Assembly (NCBI RefSeq): GCF_004138205.1
Contig: NZ_RXNQ01000011.1
Span: forward strand, 62,001 to 126,000
Length of the DNA stretch: 64,000 nucleotides
Direction: 5' to 3'
From: Pedobacter sp. SYP-B3415
GTDB taxonomy: Bacteria > Bacteroidota > Bacteroidia > Sphingobacteriales > Sphingobacteriaceae
Position numbers and translations under genes: made by a program. This document shows, piece after piece, positions 17,127-27,431 of this stretch. Position 1 is the stretch's first letter, and the number at the start of each line of letters is the position of its first letter. The notes beneath the pieces were generated by a model. It searched no databases and was not told the origin of the DNA. It saw only the letters and a list, made by a program, of their open reading frames with translations.

Positions 17127-18311
17127 ATGGCTAAAAGCATAAAGGTTGTCAGGTGTCCGCATTGCGGCAGCGTTGCTAAAACGAATGTGAAAACCGATCA
17201 CTTCAGGTGCGCGAGTTGCAATACCGAATATTACCTGGATAACGATGATATAAACATCAATATTACCGGTAGTATGCGTCCGCCGAGCAATCCTGTTGCT
17301 CCCAGGACTAAAAATGTAGCCTACCTGGCTATACTTATAGTTGTCGTTCTTGGCGTTTTATTAATTACCGGTATTATTTTTACCAATAAACCAGACACCC
17401 GACCTGATCCCGGTACCGCAACGCCAACGCTTGATTTTTCAGGAGCAGGCAGTATGTTATATCAGAATACCGTTACAGGTAAGGCTGTTTTAATGCGTCT
17501 GGCGCGTGAGCATCTCCAGCAAGCCGATGGAGAAATGAAATATGTTAATACTCATGTCGTTTTCATAGACCCTGCGAGCAGGAAACGAATAAAGAGCCAG
17601 ATATTGTTTCGTAACATCAGGCGGTTAGATCCCTACTTTCCGCTTTTTTATGTAATGCCGGATGAAAGCGTTTATATGCACTATCCAGGTGAAAAACTAT
17701 TTGCGATTGACCGCCAGACCAACCAGCTTAATAATGCCAGTGAAAGTCTCTTTGAGTCTCATCCTGAATTGGGTTCAGGCATTGCAAAGGTCAGGGTGGA
17801 TGATGATGGCTATATGGAGCTGCTGATCAATACGGGTAAAGAATACTATTATGTTCCAAAAACAGATTCACTGTTCAGCAAAGAAAAGGGGCTTTACCAA
17901 CTTTTAAAGAAGCTTGAAAGAGACGTCTATTTTCAGTTCAACACCGGTAAGCTGATAAAACTGACGCGAACAGGTGCGTATAGCAGACATCGCGCTGATA
18001 CGCTGGTGGCAGAGAGAACCTTTTTCGATCCTTCTATTTTATTTACTGACAGCGGAAACCTGATTATCGCATCGCGGGTAAACGCTGCAGATGATGCTCC
18101 AGTATTGCTGCAAAGCCTCAATGTTACGAACGGGACCATCCGGTGGACCTTGCCCGTCAGAGACATGAACTATGAGCATATGATCAGATGTAAGGAAGGT
18201 TTTGCCGTGCAATACAGCGCAAATTCGAAACTGGATTACATTTCGGGTGTATTGTTTTTATCGGCATCAGGTAAGATTACTGGCGATTACCTTATCAAGA
18301 GAAATGAGTAG
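17127..18311 (+). CDS. zinc-ribbon, single-TM protein with large C-terminal beta domain (paralogue 2)
   Basis: Same architecture as the gene at 14558. The ribbon cysteines occupy identical positions (C10, C13, C28, C31; RCPHCGS, FRCASCNTEYYLDNDD), the membrane span is about 64-85, and the C-terminal domain has matching landmarks (PSILFTDSGNLIIASRVNAA here, SPDVLYTDSQYVVIMYSATA there; LNVTNGTIRWTLPVR versus LDINNGRIIFTLPVG). The beta domains have diverged strongly while the ribbon and the DNDD segment are kept, so the two may sense different things and share one partner. Confidence 0.75.
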   Translation: MAKSIKVVRCPHCGSVAKTNVKTDHFRCASCNTEYYLDNDDININITGSMRPPSNPVAPRTKNVAYLAILIVVVLGVLLITGIIFTNKPDTRPDPGTATPTLDFSGAGSMLYQNTVTGKAVLMRLAREHLQQADGEMKYVNTHVVFIDPASRKRIKSQILFRNIRRLDPYFPLFYVMPDESVYMHYPGEKLFAIDRQTNQLNNASESLFESHPELGSGIAKVRVDDDGYMELLINTGKEYYYVPKTDSLFSKEKGLYQLLKKLERDVYFQFNTGKLIKLTRTGAYSRHRADTLVAERTFFDPSILFTDSGNLIIASRVNAADDAPVLLQSLNVTNGTIRWTLPVRDMNYEHMIRCKEGFAVQYSANSKLDYISGVLFLSASGKITGDYLIKRNE

Positions 18312-18336
18312 ATCGGCGGGGGTACTACATTAATCG

Positions 18337-18732
18337 ATGTATATGAGACAGATCTTGTTCGTTGTAATCAGTTCACTGCTGTTTGGGGGAAGTCAGGTAT
18401 TGGCGCAAAAGGCCTATGACACTATCCATTACCTGGGCCGTGTTGAAGGATATAGAGCGCAGCTTGAACTTGCGGATGGTTATCTGCTGGCAAGCCGGAT
18501 AACCTTTAACACCAAACGCGGGATACGGGTATTTAAAGCCATGGCTCATGAAGCCGACAAACAAGGTAAACTCCGTTTTGTAGAAACGAAGCCCAGACAG
18601 GGGGGCGGGGAGAAAACAGCGTTATGGGTGGAATTGAGGAACCTGGATGCTGACAGGTATTCGCCAAAGATCAGCGCAGTTTATTGGAATGGTACAAAGC
18701 TGATCCCGCTTGTATTTTCGGCTTATAACTGA
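18337..18732 (+). CDS. hypothetical secreted protein
   Basis: MRQILFVVISSLLFGGSQVL with AQ after it is a classical signal peptide (two ATGs, 18337 and 18343). The mature ~105 residues are beta-rich with EGYRAQLELADGYLLASRIT and ADRYSPKISAVYWNGTKLIP. It follows the second zinc-ribbon gene by 25 bases and could be the last gene of that operon. No family recognised. Confidence 0.6.
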   Translation: MYMRQILFVVISSLLFGGSQVLAQKAYDTIHYLGRVEGYRAQLELADGYLLASRITFNTKRGIRVFKAMAHEADKQGKLRFVETKPRQGGGEKTALWVELRNLDADRYSPKISAVYWNGTKLIPLVFSAYN

Positions 18733-18863
18733 CAAAATAAATGTCTCGCCATACTGGTCTTACCTACAGGCACTACCTGAATTCTTAAACATGGTTTGAA
18801 CCACAGGCAGAACAATGCGCCGGAGACGCGTGTTATGAGGTCTTAACGTTGTTGCTGTAGCTC

Positions 18864-21383
<2,520 letters not shown>

Positions 21384-21845
21384 AGCGATCTGCTTTCGTA
21401 TCTGTAATCAGATGAATCTCTAAAAGAATGGCATCGGCGGCAGAAGATTCGCATAAACATTGCAATACAAAAGACCTGCTTGTTGGCTGCAAGACTTAGC
21501 AAAGAAGTAAGTCTTGCAGCCTGTTTAAACATCCATATCATCTTATTTCATAAAACTCCAAGAACAGCATCATTTATTATTTATCTATTATGTGTTTAAA
21601 CACCTGTAAATCAGTTGGTTTAATGCTGTTTGTAGTGGCTTTGTAGTGCGATATGTGCTGCCTGACTGATCTTGCAAGCAATTCTGTAGTGTTCAAATAG
21701 GGATCATTTCTGCGCTCCTGACTTCCCCCGCCTTTACATTTGAGTATACAGCGCAGGGGCTGATGACAGGTCTTTATTGTATTTCTGAGCCCCGTGCTGC
21801 CCGACCCCGAATTATCCAATATCTAACCAATAAAAACCTAAAAGA
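21384..21845. other. intergenic region between UvrA-like gene and GH5 gene
   Basis: Apart from the terminator at 21485-21529 and an exact 12-base palindrome (GTGTTTAAACAC, 21592-21603) I see no coding frame, RNA gene or repeat family member here. The last 80 bases are probably the promoter and leader of the GH5 gene; AACCTAAAAGA precedes its ATG. Confidence 0.5.
21485..21529 (+). terminator. rho-independent-type terminator after the UvrA-like gene
   Basis: GGCTGCAAGACTTA (21485-21498) pairs without mismatch with TAAGTCTTGCAGCC (21508-21521), a 14-bp stem with a nine-base loop, followed by TGTTTAAAC. Confidence 0.75.
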
Positions 21846-23360
21846 ATGAAATCCTTATCAAACTTTGTCATGTTATTGCTTTCGGCAAAACGGAAGCCTG
21901 CATTGAGAGCAGTCCTGGCTTACAATCGGCCAGATAGACCCGGCCATTACAAACATGGTTTCCGAAAACTAATGTTTTCCGCAGCTGTACTTGTATCTGC
22001 CTCAATCTTTTTGGCTGGCTGTAAACAGGAGCCGGTGCTGCCTGAAGCGGAAGCATCAGGAAAGTCACCTTCAGCCAACCAGGCCGGTGCAGTTTGCTGG
22101 CTTGAAGTAAAGGGCAAACAAATTGTAAACGCCAGCACGCAGCGGCCGCTTATCCTCAGAACCATGAATCTTGGTGCCTGGCTTGTACAGGAGGGTTACC
22201 TGCTCAATCCGCAGGGATGTTCAGGATGCCCAAGCACCCAGTGGCAGATGAAACGCCAATACCGTAACCAGGGTAAAACCGAAGCAGAAATTGAGGCATT
22301 CTATCAGTCTTGGCGCGACAACTTCATTACCAAAGCAGACATTGACTACATTGCCTCGCTTGGCTTCAACAGCGTGCGCCTTCCAATGCATTATGAACTG
22401 TTTTTAACCGCAAGTCAGCGCGCGGTGCGCAACAGCGTGGCCTACGCGGCAAATGATACCGACCGCGGCAATAAACACGATGCATATAAACAGTCGCTTC
22501 AAAACTGGTACAACAGCAATCAGCTTTTCAATGGCGGTGATCTTGAAGGCTTTAAGATTATAGACCGGCTGCTGTCCTGGTGTAATGCAAATAACCTGTA
22601 TGTTATTCTTGATCTGCATGCAGCACCCGGCGGACAGGGAAGTGATGGCAACATTTCGGATATGTTTTATGCAAATAACCTCTGGCAGTTTCCTGTATTT
22701 CAGAATGTGACCAACCGGCTTTGGGAAAGAATATCAACGCGTTACAAAGCCGAACCACGTATTGCATTTTATGATCTGATCAACGAGCCGAATAATGTAA
22801 CCGGCGGTGGGCCGGCTATCCATAGCCTGATGCAGAGACTCATTACGACCCTTCGCAACAATGGCGATAACCACATGCTCATGATCGAGGGCAATGGCTG
22901 GGGCAATAACTACGATTACCTGGAACCTTACACGCTTTCTCCGAACTGGGGGCTGATCTACAACGCACACCGGTACTGGATCAATCCGTCGGATGACTAT
23001 GTAAGGGATGGTAATCCAAACCAGATCAACAGGCTGATCAACCTGACGGAGTTCAGAGACAGGCACAATGTTCCGGTGTGGGTAGGGGAAACCGGCGAGA
23101 ACACGAACGACTGGCTGCGCCAGAACATCACGAAACTGAATCAGAATGGCATTGGCTGGGCGCATTGGACCTACAAACGTTATGATGTGTATGAGAATTC
23201 CGCGCTGATGCGTATCGGCGGAAACTATCCGACAGACGGCGCGGCGGTTATGTCTACAGTGCTGAACCAAATCAAATTTCAAAATTGTATAAAGAATAAC
23301 AACACCATTGCTGCGGTTACCTCGACCTTACCTTCGCCTGGCTCGACAATTTGTAAGTAG
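21846..23360 (+). CDS. glycoside hydrolase family 5 lipoprotein
   Basis: A (beta/alpha)8 GH5 enzyme. LRTMNLGAWLVQEGYLL and FNSVRLPMHYE match the exo-beta-1,3-glucanase-like branch of GH5. The acid/base Glu is in YDLINEPNN and the nucleophile Glu in VWVGETGEN; HAAPGGQGSDGN and YNAHRYW are further active-site strands. A hydrophobic stretch ending in SIFLAGC is a lipoprotein signal, but it is preceded by 42 residues from the ATG at 21846; an internal ATG at 21972 would give a normal-length signal, so the true start may be there. CxxC pairs (GCSGCPS) are unusual and may form a disulphide. Likely a surface beta-glucanase. Confidence 0.88.
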   Translation: MKSLSNFVMLLLSAKRKPALRAVLAYNRPDRPGHYKHGFRKLMFSAAVLVSASIFLAGCKQEPVLPEAEASGKSPSANQAGAVCWLEVKGKQIVNASTQRPLILRTMNLGAWLVQEGYLLNPQGCSGCPSTQWQMKRQYRNQGKTEAEIEAFYQSWRDNFITKADIDYIASLGFNSVRLPMHYELFLTASQRAVRNSVAYAANDTDRGNKHDAYKQSLQNWYNSNQLFNGGDLEGFKIIDRLLSWCNANNLYVILDLHAAPGGQGSDGNISDMFYANNLWQFPVFQNVTNRLWERISTRYKAEPRIAFYDLINEPNNVTGGGPAIHSLMQRLITTLRNNGDNHMLMIEGNGWGNNYDYLEPYTLSPNWGLIYNAHRYWINPSDDYVRDGNPNQINRLINLTEFRDRHNVPVWVGETGENTNDWLRQNITKLNQNGIGWAHWTYKRYDVYENSALMRIGGNYPTDGAAVMSTVLNQIKFQNCIKNNNTIAAVTSTLPSPGSTICK

Positions 23361-23593
23361 CTGATTGGGAGGATTAAAGAAGAAGGACCAAAGAAAGAAA
23401 GACGCGGCGAGTTATGAGTCCTGAGACTTTGATAGTATTTAGGTATTCGTAGTTCGTATTTAGAAGTGGCGCATTTCTGTAGATTTGAGATGTGAGAATT
23501 GAGTCCTGAGACTTTGATAGTATATAGATATTCGTATTTCGTATTTAGACGTGGCGCAAAACCCCTCGGCCGCCATTCAAGAAGAGCCTCCCT

Positions 23594-23675
23594 CACAGGT
23601 CATCCAGACAGAGCGGAGCGGCGGAAGGATCTGACTCGGGATCACAAGTCAGATTCTTCGCTGCTCTGACCTGTG
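23594..23675. repeat. long imperfect hairpin, copy 1
   Basis: Outer arms CACAGGTC (23594-23601) and GACCTGTG (23668-23675) pair perfectly. The inner arms AAGGATCTGACT and AGTCAGATTCTT pair with a single mismatch or wobble around the loop CGGGATCACA, and AGAGCGGAGCGGCG pairs loosely with CGCTGCTCT. Confidence 0.75.
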
Positions 23676-23906
23676 GGGAATCGCGGGCTAAAATGAAGCC
23701 AAAGGATTTCTTTAGATTCGAGATGAGATTTGAGTCCGACTTTGGTAGTATTTAGATATTCGTAGTTCGTATTTAGACATGGCGCATTTTCAGGAGATTT
23801 GAGATGTGAGATTTGAGTCTTGAGACTTTGATAGTATATAGATATTCGTATTCGTATTTAGACGTGGCGCAAAACCCCTCGGCCGCCATTCAAGCAGAGC
23901 CCCCCT

Positions 23907-23988
23907 CACAGGTCATCCAGACAGAGCGGAGCGGCGGAAGGATCTGACTCGGGATCACAAGTCAGATTCTTCGCTGCTCTGACCCGTG
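23907..23988. repeat. long imperfect hairpin, copy 2
   Basis: Same element in the second tandem unit. Outer arms CACAGGTC (23907-23914) and GACCCGTG (23981-23988) carry one A-C mismatch at the position that is A-T in copy 1 and G-C in the copy at 27177. Confidence 0.75.
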
Positions 23989-24160
23989 GGGAATCGCGGT
24001 CTAAAATGAAGCCAAAGGATTTCTTTAGATTCGAGATGATATTTGAGTCTTGAGACTTTGATAGTATATAGATATTCGTATTTAGACATGGCGCATTTTC
24101 AGGAGATTTGAGATGTGAGATTTGAGTCTTGAGACGTGGCGCAAACCCCTCGGCCGGGTA

Positions 24161-24400
24161 GAGCGATTGAGGGGTTAGGCGCCTAACGCTTTTGAACTTT
24201 CCACTTTTCACTTTCAACTCAATGGGTTCTTTTTTCTTTAATCTCATTGAGGGGTTCTGCGCCCAGGCCCCGACTCATGATTCATGGTTCGTGGCTCGGT
24301 CTTCTCCTTTTTATTTAGTTTCATTGAGGGGTAACACCCTGGTCTTTCCTCCTTTTTCTTTTTTCTTTAATCTCATTGAGGGGTTCTGCGGCCTCTCTTA
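24161..24400. repeat. T-rich repeat with three CATTGAGGGG motifs
   Basis: TTTAATCTCATTGAGGGGTT followed by CTGCG occurs at about 24236-24262 and 24366-24391, with a variant TTTCATTGAGGGGT near 24319. The copies are separated by pyrimidine-rich text. The same sentence-like block reappears at 27358-27380 and 43935-44085, always after the flank modules of the main repeat, so it is a companion part of the same mosaic element. No gene seen up to the kinase start at 24515. Confidence 0.65.
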
Positions 24401-24514
24401 ATACTTACTTCTCAATACGAAATACTTCTCCACCCTATTCCTTTTTGTGCTGCATTAATTACCCTTCGACTCGCGTATTTGTACGATTTGCATTAACTTG
24501 CACAAAAATCTTCT

Positions 24515-26074
24515 ATGTTCACTTCATTCAACAAAAAAGCGTTCGATTATTCTGATGAGGCGGTGAAGCGTGATTTCGAGCTGTTAATTAAAGCATTAGA
24601 TTCGTCTGTATCAGGCATTATCATTACCGATCATAAGCAGCCGGATAACCCGATTATCTATTGCAATGCTGCATTTGAGAAGATCACGGGCTACGCCAGG
24701 GCAGAAATTATTGGCCACAACTGCCGTTTTCTGCAGGGAAAAGACCGTGCTCAGCAGGCCCGGCAGCGGATCGCAACGGCTGTCGAACAGGAGAAGGAGT
24801 GCAGGGTTGAAATTCGTAATTACCGGAAGAATGGCGACTTGTTCTGGAATGAACTGTATATGTCGCCAGTTCGCGATGCCTCTGGTACAGTGACGCACTT
24901 TATTGGTGTACAAAACGACGTTACATTACGAAAGAACGCCGAAAGGGAACTGATTGAACAAAAAGCGCTGATGGAAAAGCGCGTTGAAGAACGTACAGCG
25001 GAACTTCGCGACAGCGAGGCCTTTTTATCCAGTATCATTCAAACTGTAAGAGAAAGTCTCCTGGTACTTGATCCTGATTTCAGGGTGTTAAGTGCCAATA
25101 ATCATTTTCTCAGGACCTTCAAAGTGAACAGCCAGGAAACGGTCGGTATGCCGTTGTATGAATTGGGAAACCATCAGTGGGACATTGCGCGGCTGAAGGA
25201 ATTACTGATTAAGATCCTGCCGACCAACAACCCCGTCATAGACTTCGAAGTCGAGCATGACTTTCCTCACATCGGGCGCAAACTGATGCTGCTGAATGCT
25301 TATCGCGTAGAGCTGGAAGGTCAGTACAAAGACCAGATCCTGCTGGCCATCGAAGACATCACAGAAAAGCGGGATATCGAACGGCGGAAGGATGATTTTC
25401 TGAGCATAGCCAGTCACGAGCTAAAGACTCCGCTCACTACTGTGAAGGGCTTCATGCAAATGCTTGGTCAGCTGCGCCCTGCAGATGCAAGCGAGCGCTA
25501 CGATATGATATTTGGCAAAGTCACCCTGTCAATCGACAGGCTGAACGCTTTAATTTCTGAACTGCTGGACGTATCGCGCATACAAAGTGGCAACATTGAG
25601 ATTCACCATGACTTTTTTGATTTTGGCAAAGCCGTTTTGGAAGCGGTTGAGTCGATTCAAAATACATCATCCTCTCATCAGATCGAAGTAAGCGGGACTG
25701 TTGAGGTTGAGGTAATGGGCGACGAAACCCATATTGTACAGGTCATTACGAATCTGCTTTCGAATGCAATCAAATATAGTCCGGACGCAGATAAAGTTTC
25801 CGTTCACATGTCGCGCGTGAGCGATTTTGTAAAAGTGTCTGTAACGGATTATGGTCTGGGCATTGCGCCTGAAGATCAAAGTAAGGTCTTTGATCGTTTT
25901 TTTCGCGGCCAGGAACTCCAAAAACGGTTCTCGGGGATGGGCATAGGATTATACATTTGTGACCAGATCGTTAAAAGCCACGGCGGAACGCTTTGGGTAG
26001 ACAGTGTTCTGGGTAAGGGGTCGACATTTAGTTTTACCATACCGGTTAACGGGCAGCAGAGCAATGAGCAGTAA
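24515..26074 (+). CDS. LOV-PAS histidine kinase (blue-light sensor type)
   Basis: The first PAS domain (about 20-140) has the LOV signature GHNCRFLQG; Cys70 is the residue that forms the flavin adduct in light, and the flavin-contacting Asn102, Asn112 and Gln133 (RNYRKNGDLFWNELY, FIGVQND) are all present. A coiled coil (EKRVEERTAELRDSEAF) leads to a second PAS domain, then HisKA with DDFLSIASHELKTPLTTVKG and a HATPase domain (QVITNLLSNAIKYS, DYGLGIAPED, FSGMGIGLYICDQI). No membrane segment, so it is cytoplasmic. The receiver at 26064 overlaps its end and is the obvious partner. The last 23 residues carry SFTIPVNGQQSNEQ, a normal kinase end. Confidence 0.93.
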   Translation: MFTSFNKKAFDYSDEAVKRDFELLIKALDSSVSGIIITDHKQPDNPIIYCNAAFEKITGYARAEIIGHNCRFLQGKDRAQQARQRIATAVEQEKECRVEIRNYRKNGDLFWNELYMSPVRDASGTVTHFIGVQNDVTLRKNAERELIEQKALMEKRVEERTAELRDSEAFLSSIIQTVRESLLVLDPDFRVLSANNHFLRTFKVNSQETVGMPLYELGNHQWDIARLKELLIKILPTNNPVIDFEVEHDFPHIGRKLMLLNAYRVELEGQYKDQILLAIEDITEKRDIERRKDDFLSIASHELKTPLTTVKGFMQMLGQLRPADASERYDMIFGKVTLSIDRLNALISELLDVSRIQSGNIEIHHDFFDFGKAVLEAVESIQNTSSSHQIEVSGTVEVEVMGDETHIVQVITNLLSNAIKYSPDADKVSVHMSRVSDFVKVSVTDYGLGIAPEDQSKVFDRFFRGQELQKRFSGMGIGLYICDQIVKSHGGTLWVDSVLGKGSTFSFTIPVNGQQSNEQ

Positions 26075-26441
26075 AATGATCCTGGTTTGTGATGACGATC
26101 CCGGAATACTCGAGATGCTTGAGTTTGTGCTTTCTGATGCAGGATTCGAGGTTATATCCACGGTTGATAGCCTGCAGGTGATGTCGATGGCTTCAAGACG
26201 CCAGCCTGATTTGTTCCTGATCGACCTTTGGATGCCCGTCTTATCCGGCGATGCACTGATAAAAAATATACGGGAAAACGCTGATCTGGCCGATGTGCCT
26301 GTTATCGCAATTTCGGCCAGCCAGGAGAGCGCGGCGCTGGCGCAACGGGCAGGTGCCACACTATTTATCGCTAAGCCATTTGACATCTTTCAACTTTCAG
26401 AGCAGGTCAGCGCACTGATTGCCGACGCCGGGAGCAGGTAA
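26064..26441 (+). CDS. response regulator receiver, partner of the LOV kinase
   Basis: A 125-residue receiver: LVCDDDPGILE with the acidic pair, LFLIDLWMP with the phospho-acceptor Asp, VIAISASQ with the switch Ser and FIAKPFD with the Lys. The ATG at 26064 lies 11 bases inside the kinase gene; the second ATG at 26076 follows the kinase stop directly. Either start leaves the domain whole, and the overlap means translation is coupled. No output domain. Confidence 0.88.
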   Translation: MSSKMILVCDDDPGILEMLEFVLSDAGFEVISTVDSLQVMSMASRRQPDLFLIDLWMPVLSGDALIKNIRENADLADVPVIAISASQESAALAQRAGATLFIAKPFDIFQLSEQVSALIADAGSR

Positions 26442-26572
26442 TTGATTTCATAGCCTCTCAGATCAGGTTCAAAATGCATGGATATATGCGCTGAGCCTGC
26501 GAAAATGGTTGAAAGAACTTTTTTTGAAAACTTTTTCATCTTCTAATCCTTTGCTAATAAAATTACCGATTG

Positions 26573-26941
26573 ATGAAGAAGATAATGATTGTCGAAGATG
26601 ATGAGCATGTGCTTGACGCGCTCACCCTATTGTTCCAGTACGACGGTTATGAAGTAAAACCCGTAAATAGCGGTGAACGGTTCTTCGCCAGTCTGGATTT
26701 CCAGCCTGATGTGATCCTGATGGACGTCTGCCTGGGCCAATATGATGTTCGTGATTCAAGTTTTCAGCTTCGCTACAAGTCGCATTCTATGGCCGTGCCG
26801 ATCGTTATGATGTCTACCATCGCAGACGTGAATAAAAACACGCTGAAAGATTGCGAGCACGCCGCTTTTATTGCTAAACCTTTTGCTCTTGACTCGCTGT
26901 TGTCTGTCGTAAATGGTACATTGCAGCAACGGTTAAATTAG
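26573..26941 (+). CDS. response regulator receiver
   Basis: A stand-alone receiver of 122 residues, 131 bp after the previous one. MIVEDDEHVLD, VILMDVCLG (phospho-acceptor Asp), VMMSTIAD (switch Ser) and FIAKPFA (Lys) are intact. The loop after the Asp is longer and odd (GQYDVRDSSFQLRYKSHSM) compared with the usual MPxxxG turn. I use the ATG at 26573; the TTG at 26570 adds nothing. Repeat DNA starts just after the stop. Confidence 0.85.
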   Translation: MKKIMIVEDDEHVLDALTLLFQYDGYEVKPVNSGERFFASLDFQPDVILMDVCLGQYDVRDSSFQLRYKSHSMAVPIVMMSTIADVNKNTLKDCEHAAFIAKPFALDSLLSVVNGTLQQRLN

Positions 26942-26984
26942 ACGCGCTGGTGCTGATGGCGTCCGAAAAACGATTTTAAAATAG

Positions 26985-27400
26985 ATTCCGAGTCAGATTC
27001 TTCGCTACGCTCTGAATGAACTGCGGAAGGGATTACCAGGAATGAAGCCAATGGATTTCTTAAGATTTGAGATATGAGATTTGAGTCTTGAGACGTGTAT
27101 GTACATAGGTATTCGTATTTCGTATTTGGACGTGGCGCAAAACCCCTCAGCCGCCATTCAGACAGAGTCGCCCCCTCACGGGTCATCCAGACAGAGCGGA
27201 GCGGCGGAAGGATCTGAGTCGGGATCATAAGTTAGATTCTTCGCTGTCGCTCTGAATGAACCGTGGGGGAATCGCCTGGAATGAAGCCAATGGGTTTGTT
27301 CAGATTTGAGATGTGAGACTTGAGTCCTGACCCGTCTTTCATCTTTTTTCCATTTTCTTTGGTCTTATTGAGGGGGCGTTGTCAGCCTCTGCTACAGCCT
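26985..27400. repeat. second locus of the mosaic intergenic repeat
   Basis: Begins with a truncated right half of the hairpin (GAGTCAGATTCTTCGCTACG near 26990), then one complete unit with flank module (TATTCGTATTTCGTATTTGG, GTGGCGCAAAACCCCTC at 27131), hairpin (27177-27265) and the AATGAAGCCAATGG tail, and ends with the TTATTGAGGGGG block near 27365. Orientation is the same as at 23416. It fills the space between the receiver gene and the lipid-kinase gene; no gene in it. Confidence 0.8.
27177..27265. repeat. long imperfect hairpin, copy 3
   Basis: Outer arms CACGGGTC (27177-27184) and GAACCGTG (27258-27265). Relative to copy 1, the fourth pair has changed from A-T to G-C on both sides, a compensatory change; the sixth pair is a mismatch. 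Inner arms AAGGATCTGA and TTAGATTCTT remain paired. Confidence 0.75.
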
Positions 27401-27431
27401 ACTTATACAGGCGAGGCCCTTAAAACATTCA

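Larger units (their letters stand above)
23416..24160. repeat. tandem intergenic repeat, about 313 bp period, 2.3 copies
   Basis: Two full copies (about 23416-23731 and 23732-24044) and a shortened third (24045-24160). Landmarks recur at constant spacing: GTGGCGCAAAAC at 23551 and 23864 (313 bp), and GGCGCATTT about 85 bp before each. Each unit has two related flank modules (GAGTCnTGAGACTTTGATAG, then TATTCGTATTT, TTTAGACGTGGCGC) and one long hairpin (see 23594 and 23907). The third copy keeps the flank modules but lacks the hairpin. Related copies occur at 26985-27400 and 43795-44085. No coding capacity is evident. Confidence 0.85.

Noticed and set aside
21592..21603. 12-base palindrome GTGTTTAAACAC as a regulatory site
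   Set aside because: AT-centred palindromes of this length arise by chance in intergenic DNA and it has no second copy here; noted only within the intergenic entry.
23416..24160. CRISPR array
   Set aside because: Repeat unit is about 313 bp with no short constant repeat alternating with unique spacers, and no cas gene is near.
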